Shown here: positions 35,020 through 43,613 of the stretch, piece by piece
Layout of the letters: every line of letters starts with the position of its first letter
Numbering within the stretch: the stretch's first letter is position 1
Origin: G020348385 sp964410125
GTDB taxonomy: Bacteria > Acidobacteriota > Aminicenantia > Aminicenantales > Aminicenantaceae
Assembly (NCBI GenBank): GCA_964410125.1
Contig: CAYPGQ010000001.1
Span: 1-64,000, forward strand
Direction of reading: 5' to 3'
DNA: 64,000 bases
The notes under the pieces: generated by a model
The model's database searches: none
What the model saw: the letters and a program-made list of their open reading frames with translations, nothing else
What the model was told of the DNA's origin: nothing
Made by a program: the position numbers and the translations under genes

Positions 35020-35961
35020 CTAAAGAGTTATAGTCGTGCCACTCGTGCCCTTTAGGGCAGAACTGGCAGAGAGCAGGGATCCGATTATGCTTCCTTCTCC
35101 GCCGTTCTCCAAAAATCTTACTCCTGCTTCGATCTTTGGCTTCATGCTCCCCTCTTTAAAATGTCCTTGTGCAAGATATCTTTCCGCTTCTTCAAGGTTC
35201 ATCCTATCGATCCATTTTTGATCGGACGTATTGTAATTCAGAGCGACCTTATCAATATCGGTGAGAATCAACAGGATCTCGGCAGTGATATCTATCCCTA
35301 GACAACAGGCGGACAAATCTTTGTCGATCACGGCCTCGATTCCGATTAGTTTTTTGCCCTTTTTTATCACAGGGATCCCCCCGCCTCCGGCGGCAATCAC
35401 AATGCAACCATCGGCTATGGTTTTCTTTATTATTTCTTTTCCAACAATACTGATTGGCCTTGGAGAAGGGATAACTCTCCTCCACCTCCGATTACTGTCT
35501 TCCTTCATCACAAAAGAAGTCTTCTGCATGAGCATGTCCGCCTCTCTTTTGTTGTGGAAGGGACCAATTGGTTTAGTTGGATTCTTGAAGGCTAGATCAT
35601 CGGATTCAACCAACACCTGCGTAATAAGCGTGACTACGGGAATATGGATATCATTCCTTGCCAGTTCATTTTGCATCTCTTGCTGGATGAAGTATCCGAT
35701 AAGACCCTGAGATTCAGCAGAACAGACATCGAAGGGCATGGGAGGAACAACTTCCCCAGCCAAACTGTTTTGGATGTAGAGGTTTCCAACTTGTGGACCA
35801 TTCCCATGGGTAATCACCACTCTGTAGCCTTCCTTAATCAGATTCACAATCTCAGCGACTGCTTTCTGTACATTAGAGAGCTGCTCTCTGTAGGTTCCCT
35901 CTTCATCTGCCTGTAAAATGGCGTTTCCACCCAGGGCAACGACTAGTGTTTTATTTTTCAT
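35020..35961 (-). CDS. arcC: Carbamate kinase
   Basis: This 313-aa amino-acid-kinase-fold enzyme has LVVALGGNAIL at the N-terminus, ITHGNGPQVGNLYIQ, PFDVCSAESQGLIGY, IVIAAGGGGIPVI and GIEAVIDKDLSA, all characteristic of carbamate kinase. It interconverts carbamoyl phosphate + ADP and ATP + carbamate. ATG 35961 (MKNKTLVVALGG) overlaps the pyrR stop by 11 nt. Neither arginine deiminase nor ornithine carbamoyltransferase is in the window. Its place between pyrR and pyrB suggests it could supply carbamoyl phosphate to ATCase or recover ATP from it. Confidence 0.94.
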   Translation of the reverse strand: MKNKTLVVALGGNAILQADEEGTYREQLSNVQKAVAEIVNLIKEGYRVVITHGNGPQVGNLYIQNSLAGEVVPPMPFDVCSAESQGLIGYFIQQEMQNELARNDIHIPVVTLITQVLVESDDLAFKNPTKPIGPFHNKREADMLMQKTSFVMKEDSNRRWRRVIPSPRPISIVGKEIIKKTIADGCIVIAAGGGGIPVIKKGKKLIGIEAVIDKDLSACCLGIDITAEILLILTDIDKVALNYNTSDQKWIDRMNLEEAERYLAQGHFKEGSMKPKIEAGVRFLENGGEGSIIGSLLSASSALKGTSGTTITL

Positions 35962-36484
35962 TGTCAGAAATGATAATTCGATCTTCCCCATCCACTTCTT
36001 TCAGTTTAACAAGCACTTCCAAACCAGAATCTTCATTAATCTTTTTTCCAACATAGTCTGGCTGGATAGGAAGTTCCCTCCCCCCTTTATCCATCAGTAC
36101 AGCAAGTTGTATGGACCGAGGTCTGCCAGAATCGATGATAACATCGATGGCTGCTCGGATCGTTCTTCCCGTGTTAATGACATCGTCCACAAGCACAACA
36201 TTTTTATCCGATACATCAAACCGAATTTCATTTTTCAAAACGTATTTGTAGGCCTTCAACTGAACATCATCTCGATAAAAAGTGATGTCGATAGCAGATA
36301 TCTCGATCTTTTTCTTCTCTGTTGATTCAATTCTTTGAGCGATTTTTTTGGCCAGGACATCCCCTCTTTTCTTGATTCCAATAATGATGAGCGAGGAAGG
36401 ATCGGTGTTTTTTGCAAGGATTTTGTCAGATATCCGAGACAAGATTTTCTCGATGTCATCCCTATCTAATATTTGTTTTTCCAT
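35951..36484 (-). CDS. pyrR: PyrR-type uracil phosphoribosyltransferase/regulator
   Basis: This 177-aa PRTase-fold protein has the PRPP-binding motif VVLVDDVINTGRTIRAA, preceded by the basic region IIGIKKRGDVLA. This matches PyrR, an RNA-binding attenuator of pyr operons with weak UPRTase activity. ATG 36484 (MEKQILDRDDI) is preferred over the upstream TTG at 36511, with GGCGGGG a few nt upstream. It overlaps carbamate kinase by 11 nt. A TATAAA box lies in the leader, but I found no clear PyrR-binding loop or attenuator. Confidence 0.88.
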   Translation of the reverse strand: MEKQILDRDDIEKILSRISDKILAKNTDPSSLIIIGIKKRGDVLAKKIAQRIESTEKKKIEISAIDITFYRDDVQLKAYKYVLKNEIRFDVSDKNVVLVDDVINTGRTIRAAIDVIIDSGRPRSIQLAVLMDKGGRELPIQPDYVGKKINEDSGLEVLVKLKEVDGEDRIIISDNEK

Positions 36485-36583
36485 GATAACCCCGCCAATA
36501 AGAACCGGCAAATGGATCGATACTGGCCATATTTTTATACACTAAAGATCAATCAAAAGCGTATCAATTGAGAGATAATCTTG

Positions 36584-37744
36584 TTAATAACCAAGTATCT
36601 GTTTCGGGAAGTAATCCTCACAAGTTCCCTCTCGGCACACGTCTAACGTTGTGCAGTGAAGGGCGCCGCCAAACGGAATCACGGCTTCGTATGGAATCGG
36701 GACAACTTCAAATCCCAGTTTATCCAGCTGTTCCATATAAGCGGTTTCATGGGATTCCACACAGACTGTGTTGGGCCCGAGCGAGAAGGTGTTCATCGAT
36801 ATCCAAGACTTGCTTTCATACAATCCTGTTAAATAACACAGGTTTTGGTGGACATACACAGGTTCTGCTGCCGGGATCAATTCCCAGTCGTTCATCTCCA
36901 TCAACTTCTTGAATTCTTCTGTAATCGGGTACCACTCCGGATTGTAAACGGCCAGCCCTGGTCGAAGCGGTAGCATGTTGACATCGATGTGCCAGGGGTG
37001 GAAGTTGTGATCGAACAAGACAGGATGAACACGTATCCCTTTGGACCCGAAGTAGCGTTGCAACCAATCCATGCCCTTCCGGTTTGTCACACAAGAACCC
37101 TGCCAGAATATGTCCTTTCCGCAACGCGCGGCATCCGCGGCATCCCAAAGAACTTCCTTTTCTGTCAACTGGTATTTCCACGCACGCACACGTTCCAGCT
37201 TCTCTTCATCCGTCCAAACATGGAATAAATTGTGATAAAAGTTTTTTTCGTAGGACTCATCAGTGAGCCGTGGTTTTGGCGCTGCTGTGTGAAGGAACTC
37301 GGGGTCTTCTTCGAAATACCGCTCAAAGATCGGCCGCAAGTTCAGGTACTCATACCAACGGGAACGACGGCAGGTCGTGGCCTCCATGATCTCATTTCCA
37401 ACCGGCAGAAATACGTCCCGCACATTGTTTACCCCGTGCTGATTCAGCTGGGTCCAATCTGGCGTGGAAACAGGCCGCCGGTCAAGCATAGAAGGATGAA
37501 GTTCAACACGCTCAACAATAATGTCACGCTTCTCCATTACATTCACAAAATATTCCATCTGTTCATTTGCCTTTTCATACATTTCCTGAGGAAATGGTCC
37601 GAAGGATCCTAAGGGATATCCTCCCTCTGGCCGGTCATACCACCATGCTGGCTCCGGAGCAGGAATATTCGTTCCTTCCGGTTTGCCCACGATCACCCGC
37701 TTCAATGGATCCCACTCGTTCCAGGAATTCACAATTTTCGCCAT
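36584..37744 (-). CDS. L-arginine:amine amidinotransferase (AGAT/StrB-like), second copy
   Basis: This 386-aa paralog of the gene at 25529-26674 shares NSWNEWDPLKRVIVG, WDAADAARCGKDIF (D204), HPWHIDVN (H252) and GGALHCTTLDV (C364), so the Asp-His-Cys triad is intact. The acceptor-side region differs (PAWWYDRPEGGYP, VYVHQNLCYLTGLYE), which suggests another amine substrate. It follows the TRAP transporter genes on the same strand (80-nt gap) and precedes pyrR. Import of its guanidino or amine substrate by that transporter is a reasonable inference. Confidence 0.87.
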   Translation of the reverse strand: MAKIVNSWNEWDPLKRVIVGKPEGTNIPAPEPAWWYDRPEGGYPLGSFGPFPQEMYEKANEQMEYFVNVMEKRDIIVERVELHPSMLDRRPVSTPDWTQLNQHGVNNVRDVFLPVGNEIMEATTCRRSRWYEYLNLRPIFERYFEEDPEFLHTAAPKPRLTDESYEKNFYHNLFHVWTDEEKLERVRAWKYQLTEKEVLWDAADAARCGKDIFWQGSCVTNRKGMDWLQRYFGSKGIRVHPVLFDHNFHPWHIDVNMLPLRPGLAVYNPEWYPITEEFKKLMEMNDWELIPAAEPVYVHQNLCYLTGLYESKSWISMNTFSLGPNTVCVESHETAYMEQLDKLGFEVVPIPYEAVIPFGGALHCTTLDVCREGTCEDYFPKQILGY

Positions 37745-37824
37745 TTCAACATTCTCCTTTCATGAAATTAAATTTTAAATCTTTTTTATAAAACATCGCA
37801 AATATACATACAAATCTATCAAAA

Positions 37825-39114
37825 TCAGGAAACAAACCCGAGTAATCGGGGTAAAAACAATGTGATATCTGGGACATAACTGATAATAAGGGTGGTCAAA
37901 GCAAGCACCAATAAAAATGGAAGTAACATTTTTATGCTCTTCTCAAGCGGAATTTTACTGATCCCGCAGGCAACATACAAACAGATCCCCACAGGCGGAG
38001 TGATCATGCCTAATCCAACATTGGCCTCGACAAGGATGCCAAGATGGACGGGCTCCATCCCGAAAGAAACCGCAACAGGGACTATGATGGGAAGCAATAC
38101 GATTATCGCGGGCAACGCATCCATAACCATCCCGAGAATCAAAAATACAATATTGACGAATAGGACAAACACGATCCAGTTTGAAGCATATTGAGTGATG
38201 ACTTCGGCGATTTGATGAGGAATACGATCGAATGTCATCACAAAAGAAATCATGGAGGCAGTCCCAAGCACAATCAACACAACCCCTGATAAAGAAGCTG
38301 TTTGTAAAAGTGCTTTTTTAAGGACGGGCAACTTGAGTTCTTTATAAATAAAAAAGGATAGACAAAATCCATAGATCACAGCCACAGCAGCAGCCTCGGT
38401 GGGAGTAAATATTCCTCCATAGATCCCTCCCAGGACTATTACGATCATCAGCATCGGGAGGATGCCGTCGCGAATAATCTTGAGTTTCTGTCTCCATGCA
38501 ATCTTAGACGCAAGAGGAAGTTTGAGCTTTCTTGCCATAAAATAGGCAAGCGCTGCAAGGGCAATGGCATTCACAACCGATGGAAGAATTCCAGCTGCAA
38601 ACATACCGCCAACCGAAATATTTGCCACAACTCCGATAATGATAAGATCGATCGAGGGAGGCACAAGGGATGAGGCTCCACCGGCAGAGGCAAAAAGAGC
38701 TGTTGCAAAATCGGGAGGATACTTGTTCCTCTTCATTTCAGGAAACATCACAGAACCAATAGCCGCTGTTTTTGCACTTCCTGAACCACATATCGCCCCA
38801 AAAAAGAAGGTGGACATAGTAACAACAATTCCAAGCCCACCTCGGATACGCCCGAAGAAAACAAGAGCCAGGTCAACGATTCTTCGAGCGATTCCCCCAT
38901 GGGACATGATCACTCCTGCCAGAATGAAGAAGGGAATGGCCAACAGAGGAAAGGAATCAAGCCCTGCGATAAATTTTTGGGGAAGGAAAATAAAAAAATC
39001 CGGATCAAAAGATATCGCGATCAGTCCGGCAAGGGCAGCGATACCGAGAGATATTCCAATCGGTACAGAAAGCAATAAAGTCGTAAAAAATACAATTAAA
39101 ATGACTAATCCCAT
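37825..39114 (-). CDS. dctM: TRAP transporter large permease DctM
   Basis: This 429-aa, 12-TM subunit forms the sodium-coupled transport channel of a TRAP system. Features include FIAGLDSFPLLAIPFFILAG, GAICGSGSAKTAAIGSVMFPEM and NVGLGMITPPVGICLYV, typical of the large (DctM/SiaM) subunit. It starts 8 nt after dctQ. The three TRAP genes and the following amidinotransferase are in one direction. Confidence 0.94.
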   Translation of the reverse strand: MGLVILIVFFTTLLLSVPIGISLGIAALAGLIAISFDPDFFIFLPQKFIAGLDSFPLLAIPFFILAGVIMSHGGIARRIVDLALVFFGRIRGGLGIVVTMSTFFFGAICGSGSAKTAAIGSVMFPEMKRNKYPPDFATALFASAGGASSLVPPSIDLIIIGVVANISVGGMFAAGILPSVVNAIALAALAYFMARKLKLPLASKIAWRQKLKIIRDGILPMLMIVIVLGGIYGGIFTPTEAAAVAVIYGFCLSFFIYKELKLPVLKKALLQTASLSGVVLIVLGTASMISFVMTFDRIPHQIAEVITQYASNWIVFVLFVNIVFLILGMVMDALPAIIVLLPIIVPVAVSFGMEPVHLGILVEANVGLGMITPPVGICLYVACGISKIPLEKSIKMLLPFLLVLALTTLIISYVPDITLFLPRLLGFVS

Positions 39115-39122
39115 TTTTGACC

Positions 39123-39635
39123 CTACTGCAGTTGATTATCCTCTTTATTTTTGCTGTGAATATCAGACCACCAGTTACGAAGGACATAATAAAGCATGAG
39201 GATGCCGCCCACGACAACAGAAGAATAGGGTACGGCCATAGACATCTGTATGCTCGGCGACACCTGTTTGGCCATGCCGATTGTGTACTCCACGGATTTC
39301 CAGACGAAAATGACCAAAAATCCAGACACGATAAAAACAACCAAAGTCCCGATCAGGTTCTGGAGTTTTTTTCCTAAGCGGTCCACCAAAAATCTTAAGG
39401 CAAAATGAGATTTTGTCTTAAACGCATAAGCAGCGGCAAGTGCTGCAAGCCACAAGAATAAGTATCTTGCCAGTTCTTCGGACCATGCAAGAGAAAGATG
39501 GAAGATATACCGGAAAAGCACTTGAGCGAACGTCACCAAAACTATCGCAACAAGAATCACGCACAAACACAACTCCAGAGGCTGCTTCAGGGCTTCAGCG
39601 AATTTTTTTTTGTCTTCTTTTTTTACTTTATCCAT
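39123..39635 (-). CDS. dctQ: TRAP transporter small permease DctQ
   Basis: This 170-aa protein has four membrane helices and the conserved SLAWSEELARYLFLWLAAL segment of DctQ proteins, with HFALRFLVDRLG following. It joins DctM in the membrane. It starts 9 nt after the binding-protein gene stop. Confidence 0.92.
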   Translation of the reverse strand: MDKVKKEDKKKFAEALKQPLELCLCVILVAIVLVTFAQVLFRYIFHLSLAWSEELARYLFLWLAALAAAYAFKTKSHFALRFLVDRLGKKLQNLIGTLVVFIVSGFLVIFVWKSVEYTIGMAKQVSPSIQMSMAVPYSSVVVGGILMLYYVLRNWWSDIHSKNKEDNQLQ

Positions 39636-39644
39636 GATTTTCTG

Positions 39645-40652
39645 TTATTGTTTTATGACCTCTTCGATTTTTGCCATTCCTCCTACTTTGGCTGCATTTT
39701 TTCGGTACACTCGTTCCACTTGTTCTCTAAAAAAACTTCTGTCCACTTCATAAAACTCCAGTCCTAACTCTTTCAATTCTATTAGGGCAGAAGCCGTCAG
39801 AACATCCATCGCTTCCCGTTCAGCCACAACAGAAGCTTGACCTGCTTTCAATACAGCAGCCTGAATATCTGGCGGTAGCTTGTTGTACATTTTTTTGCTA
39901 AAGATCAGGGCAATGACCAAAAACATATGATTTGTATAGGATACATATTTTGTCACTTCATGGAATTTCTCGTAAAGCAGGTCTAAATGATCTGTTTCCG
40001 CCCCATCGACCACTCCCATTTGAAGCGCTGAATAAAGCTCTCCGAAGGCCATGGGAGTGGCCTGAGCCCCCAGCGTATTAAATGTTTCGATGAGGATGGG
40101 ACTGGACATAACTCTGATTTTAATTCCCTTTAAATCGCCTGGGTTTAGAATGGGCCTTTTTGCATTCCAGACATTCCGGATACCGGAGAACCAGTAACCG
40201 AGCACAACACAATTGAGATTGTCTTCCACGATGTCTGCCAACCATTGACCAGTGGGTCCATCAAGAACCTTATAGCAGTGATCGATATCTCGGAAAATAA
40301 AAGGAAGATTGAAAAGCTCTGCTTGCGGAACCGATGTAGACAAGCCACCTGCAGTGCTTGAAGCAGATGCAGCGATCAATCCCAGTTTGACCATCTGGCT
40401 TGCCTCTTCCTCACTGCCAAGTTGGGCATTTGAAAATATCTGGACTTCGACAGCACCTTCCGTCTCGGCAGCCAGAACATCCTTGAATTTTTCGAATCCC
40501 ACTTGGAAAGGATGATTTGCTGTCCCGTTATGGGCCACTTTTAGAACAATCTTTTTCTTGCCAGGCGATTTGGGTGTTTTCGTTGAATCTTTACAACAGA
40601 CTAAAAGGAAGACCATTATTGAGATGGAGGAAATTATCATTCGATATTTCAT
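39645..40652 (-). CDS. dctP: TRAP transporter substrate-binding lipoprotein DctP
   Basis: This 335-aa periplasmic binding protein begins with a lipoprotein signal (SIMVFLLVCCKDS), so it is probably membrane-anchored. The DctP fold is marked by VLKVAHNGTANHPFQVGFEKF, KGIKIRVMSSPILIETFNTLGAQATPMAFGELYSAL (Arg in KIRV binds the substrate carboxylate) and VVDGAETDHLDLL. The ligand is probably a carboxylate or amino-acid-like compound. It is the first gene of dctPQM plus amidinotransferase. Confidence 0.93.
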   Translation of the reverse strand: MKYRMIISSISIMVFLLVCCKDSTKTPKSPGKKKIVLKVAHNGTANHPFQVGFEKFKDVLAAETEGAVEVQIFSNAQLGSEEEASQMVKLGLIAASASSTAGGLSTSVPQAELFNLPFIFRDIDHCYKVLDGPTGQWLADIVEDNLNCVVLGYWFSGIRNVWNAKRPILNPGDLKGIKIRVMSSPILIETFNTLGAQATPMAFGELYSALQMGVVDGAETDHLDLLYEKFHEVTKYVSYTNHMFLVIALIFSKKMYNKLPPDIQAAVLKAGQASVVAEREAMDVLTASALIELKELGLEFYEVDRSFFREQVERVYRKNAAKVGGMAKIEEVIKQ

Positions 40653-40874
40653 GAGTTTATGATTCTATTCGAAAAATGAACACATTTCAACTAAATCATA
40701 TTAAATCAAGCAAAATTATATCAAAATCCCGTTTTGAGTTAATAAATGGATTGCTTCTTCCCTAAAAACTCTTTAAACTGAAAGCCTGTTTTCCATCTTC
40801 TGGACCTTACAAAACAGATACATTTGATTCATTATGGGAGATTAAGCATAATTAAATTCAAGGAGGATTTTCCA

Positions 40875-41354
40875 ATGCATAAGCAGAATTCTTTCATTTT
40901 TTCTGTTTTTTCTTTGATAATTCTTATCATAATATCGTCCGCATGCAGGTCTGAAGAAAATTCAGTTTTAACACGTAGTCAGAACTATGAAGATCTTGTG
41001 GTGATTTTTCAAGAATTTCGGGAATTCCAAAAACCGAAGGTCATGGATGGCATCCCCGATTATACGGCCACAGCCATGAGTTTACACTGGAGGAAGCCAT
41101 GGAATTCGCCGTTGCTTGCGTATCGCTTGGCGAGCTGCTTGAAAACAGCCCTGCGCTATGTCGGCTGGCATATGGGAATGGTCGTGGACAAAGCCCAGTT
41201 CATGAAGCTCATCAGAGACAGAGCCAAACAGCTTGGGGATGCATTCAATCTGCGCCAGTTTATGGATGAGTATCTTGCTGCAGGCATGATCCCTATGTCT
41301 CTGATCCGATGGGAGATGACCGGTTTTGAGGATGAAATCAAAAAATTATGGTGA
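40875..41354 (+). pseudogene. Decayed DUF885-family lipoprotein with the middle deleted
   Basis: The open frame is 159 codons, against 535 for the intact homolog at 46957-48564. The start is firm (AAGGAGG before ATG 40875, lipobox IISSAC). The N-terminal NYEDLVVIFQEFREF and DGIPDYTATAM match the homolog's start. The C-terminal GWHMGMVVDKAQFMKLI and NLRQFMDEYLAAGMIPMSLIRWEMTGFEDEI match its end. Between them about 350 codons are gone. Around 41085-41150 another frame reads LEEAMEFAVAC and GELLENS, typical of the family, so a second smaller lesion restored the frame by chance. The product cannot be a working enzyme. Confidence 0.85.
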
Positions 41355-41375
41355 TCTTATGAAGGAGTTGACGTT

Positions 41376-42737
41376 ATGAGAAAAGGAAAGATTCTTCTCA
41401 CAATTTTCAGCATCATTTTTTTAGTCCAGGGACTCCAGTCACAGAAGCGAGGGCCAGGAGATACAGTGGAGTTAATGAATCAGATTCGCCGGGATAAATT
41501 TGACATCTACCTGCCTCTTGTTATGCGGGATAATAAGATCGATATGTGGATCCACGTGATTCGGCCGTGGGCGACTGATCCTCTTGCGTATGAATTCGGC
41601 AGCGACTCAGCAGTTTTTATCTTTACAGACCGCGGCAAAAAAAGGATCGAACGGGCTGTTTTTAAATTCGGGCGTGAAGTTATAGACCCAGGAGCATACG
41701 ACATAATCGGCAACGAAGCCGAAGATCTCGATCAACAGAACTATTATGTGCCCAAAGATCCGGACAAAGCCCCAGAAACGGAATTGGATTTAAGATTTAT
41801 GGGACTCAGAGAATTCGTTGCCAAGCGGGATCCCAAACGAATCGCTGTCAATTACTCGGAAAAACTATCACTTGCCGAAGGCTCAGAAGTGAGAGCACTT
41901 ACCGACGGAATTTCGCATACAGACTACCTCCTATTGGAAAAAGCTTTGGGTGATAATTATGCAAAGAGGCTGGTATCGGCTGAATATCTGATATTGGATT
42001 ACTTATCGAAAAGGGTAAAGAAAGAAATAAAATATCACAACTTGATGGGTATTAGAGCAACAGAATATCTGAATAGAAATTTCGATAAAATTGTGCCCGG
42101 TGTAACCAAATTGAGCGATCTTGAGCAGAATGTTTTTGTAAGGGATCCGGACGGAAATGAACACAATAATGACGACTATGTGATCCAGAGAGGCGACCTT
42201 GTTGGTATACTCCACGGCGCCGGTGATATGCTCAGGATCATGGATGCAGATACTGGCGGAACCGGCTATGTGCTGCGGGAAGGAGAGACAAACCTGCCTC
42301 CAGAGGTCCAAAATCTCTGGAAAGATATTCTGAAAGTCCGGGAGATTTTACAAAAAAACATCAAAGTTGGTCCTACTGCGGGAGAAACACTGAAGATTCT
42401 CATACGTAAACTAGAAGAAGCAGGATATGTTTATACAGATAGGGATGAATATGACAGAAATGCAGATCCCAAAAAAACCCAGGTTCACCTCGACTTGCAT
42501 GCTATGGGAAAAGGAGTGCTTTCCCCCAGAATTTCTCCTATGGGTCCTAAGTGGCATTGGAATAGGGAGATTCAAGTCAATCATACCTTTGCTTTTGAAT
42601 ACATGGTCCATATGCCAGTACCTAAATGGGGTAAGGGAAAACATTTATATGCATGTCTCCATGACGGTGCGATTGTAACCGAAAATGGAGTTGAGTTTCC
42701 CTATCCCCCTGCCAAAGGGATTCATATTATTAGATAA
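41376..42737 (+). CDS. Exported M24-like (pita-bread) protein lacking two metal ligands, copy 1
   Basis: This 453-aa protein has a cleavable signal peptide (ILLTIFSIIFLVQGLQSQ). The N-terminal part (ELMNQIRRDKFDIYLPLVMRD) resembles creatinase-type domains. The C-terminal part keeps M24-like His and Glu sites (HLDLHAMG, FAFEY, TENGVE). At the site where M24 enzymes have GDxVxxDxG it reads RGDLVGILHGAG, so the two Asp ligands appear absent. It may be a non-classical peptidase or a binding protein. SD GAAGGAG precedes ATG 41376. A diverged second copy is at 43614-45032, with a lipoprotein gene between them. Confidence 0.72.
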   Translation: MRKGKILLTIFSIIFLVQGLQSQKRGPGDTVELMNQIRRDKFDIYLPLVMRDNKIDMWIHVIRPWATDPLAYEFGSDSAVFIFTDRGKKRIERAVFKFGREVIDPGAYDIIGNEAEDLDQQNYYVPKDPDKAPETELDLRFMGLREFVAKRDPKRIAVNYSEKLSLAEGSEVRALTDGISHTDYLLLEKALGDNYAKRLVSAEYLILDYLSKRVKKEIKYHNLMGIRATEYLNRNFDKIVPGVTKLSDLEQNVFVRDPDGNEHNNDDYVIQRGDLVGILHGAGDMLRIMDADTGGTGYVLREGETNLPPEVQNLWKDILKVREILQKNIKVGPTAGETLKILIRKLEEAGYVYTDRDEYDRNADPKKTQVHLDLHAMGKGVLSPRISPMGPKWHWNREIQVNHTFAFEYMVHMPVPKWGKGKHLYACLHDGAIVTENGVEFPYPPAKGIHIIR

Positions 42738-42778
42738 AGATTCGCAAATAGTTCAGGTTAAAACAAGGAGGGACAAAA

Positions 42779-43567
42779 ATGTTCAAAAAAATCAAACCGT
42801 TGATGGTATTGCCGCTTATCTTGATCTCAGCATGTTTGGGAAACAGAAAGGATGTAAGAGATATATCTGTCATTACTAGTATCGAATTGGGAACGACCAA
42901 TACAAAACTTAACTTACTGGATGGCTCCAAGATCAGCGACTACGATCTACGGGTATCGGTCAGGACAAAAGAAGATGCTGGAGTACAGGTGCAATATATA
43001 ACGGTTACAACTCCTTCCGGAGCGTCTCTTACATGTGAACGAGATGACAATGGAGCCATTGACCAGAAAGATCCAGAGTCTGGTATCGAAGTGATCCGTG
43101 ATTTTGAACTAGATGGTAATGAAGGTGTTTGGACACTAGCTGCAATAGCGAATAAAGAATATGAGCTGTTTGGCGATGGAATGTACACGATCATAGCGAA
43201 GTACAATAACGGAAGCGACCAGGTTGAGCTGTGGTATGGGAAATCCGGCTCTGATGATCCTTTGCCGTTTCCGAAAAACAACGGATTCAAAGAGCCGGAC
43301 GTGACTCAACCCATGGCCAGCCCGATTACCTTTAGATGGGATACTGATCCTATCGCACAAAACGCCAGTGTGTACTTTGCCGGCCCGGGTTCAACAAGAT
43401 CTGATGAGTTTCCCGCAACCACGACATCTTTTGGACCATATGACTACGCACCTGGGCAATGGGAACTTGAATTGTCCATTAGTGTTGAGCGGAAGGGTAC
43501 ACTCGATGGAGTGAATTTTACAATTTCCAAAGGAACAGTTTACAGCGCCGAAGGAGTGGTTGAGTGA
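42779..43567 (+). CDS. Lipoprotein of unknown function
   Basis: This 262-aa lipoprotein (LPLILISAC lipobox near residue 19) was not recognised. After an Asn/Thr-rich start it is predicted to be mostly beta strands (YDLRVSVRTKEDAGVQVQYI, SVYFAGPGSTRSDEF, WELELSISVERKG), perhaps two immunoglobulin-like domains. GGAGG lies upstream of ATG 42779. It sits between two M24-like paralogs on the same strand and is probably co-transcribed with them, so a shared envelope role is possible. Confidence 0.75.
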   Translation: MFKKIKPLMVLPLILISACLGNRKDVRDISVITSIELGTTNTKLNLLDGSKISDYDLRVSVRTKEDAGVQVQYITVTTPSGASLTCERDDNGAIDQKDPESGIEVIRDFELDGNEGVWTLAAIANKEYELFGDGMYTIIAKYNNGSDQVELWYGKSGSDDPLPFPKNNGFKEPDVTQPMASPITFRWDTDPIAQNASVYFAGPGSTRSDEFPATTTSFGPYDYAPGQWELELSISVERKGTLDGVNFTISKGTVYSAEGVVE

Positions 43568-43613
43568 GTTTTCGGTAAAGATAGGCCGGAAATTTCGATA
43601 AGGAGTTGGAATC

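Noticed and set aside
36485..36583. PyrR-dependent attenuator upstream of pyrR
   Set aside because: I looked for the conserved PyrR-binding loop and an antiterminator/terminator pair and saw neither; only a TATAAA-like box is present.
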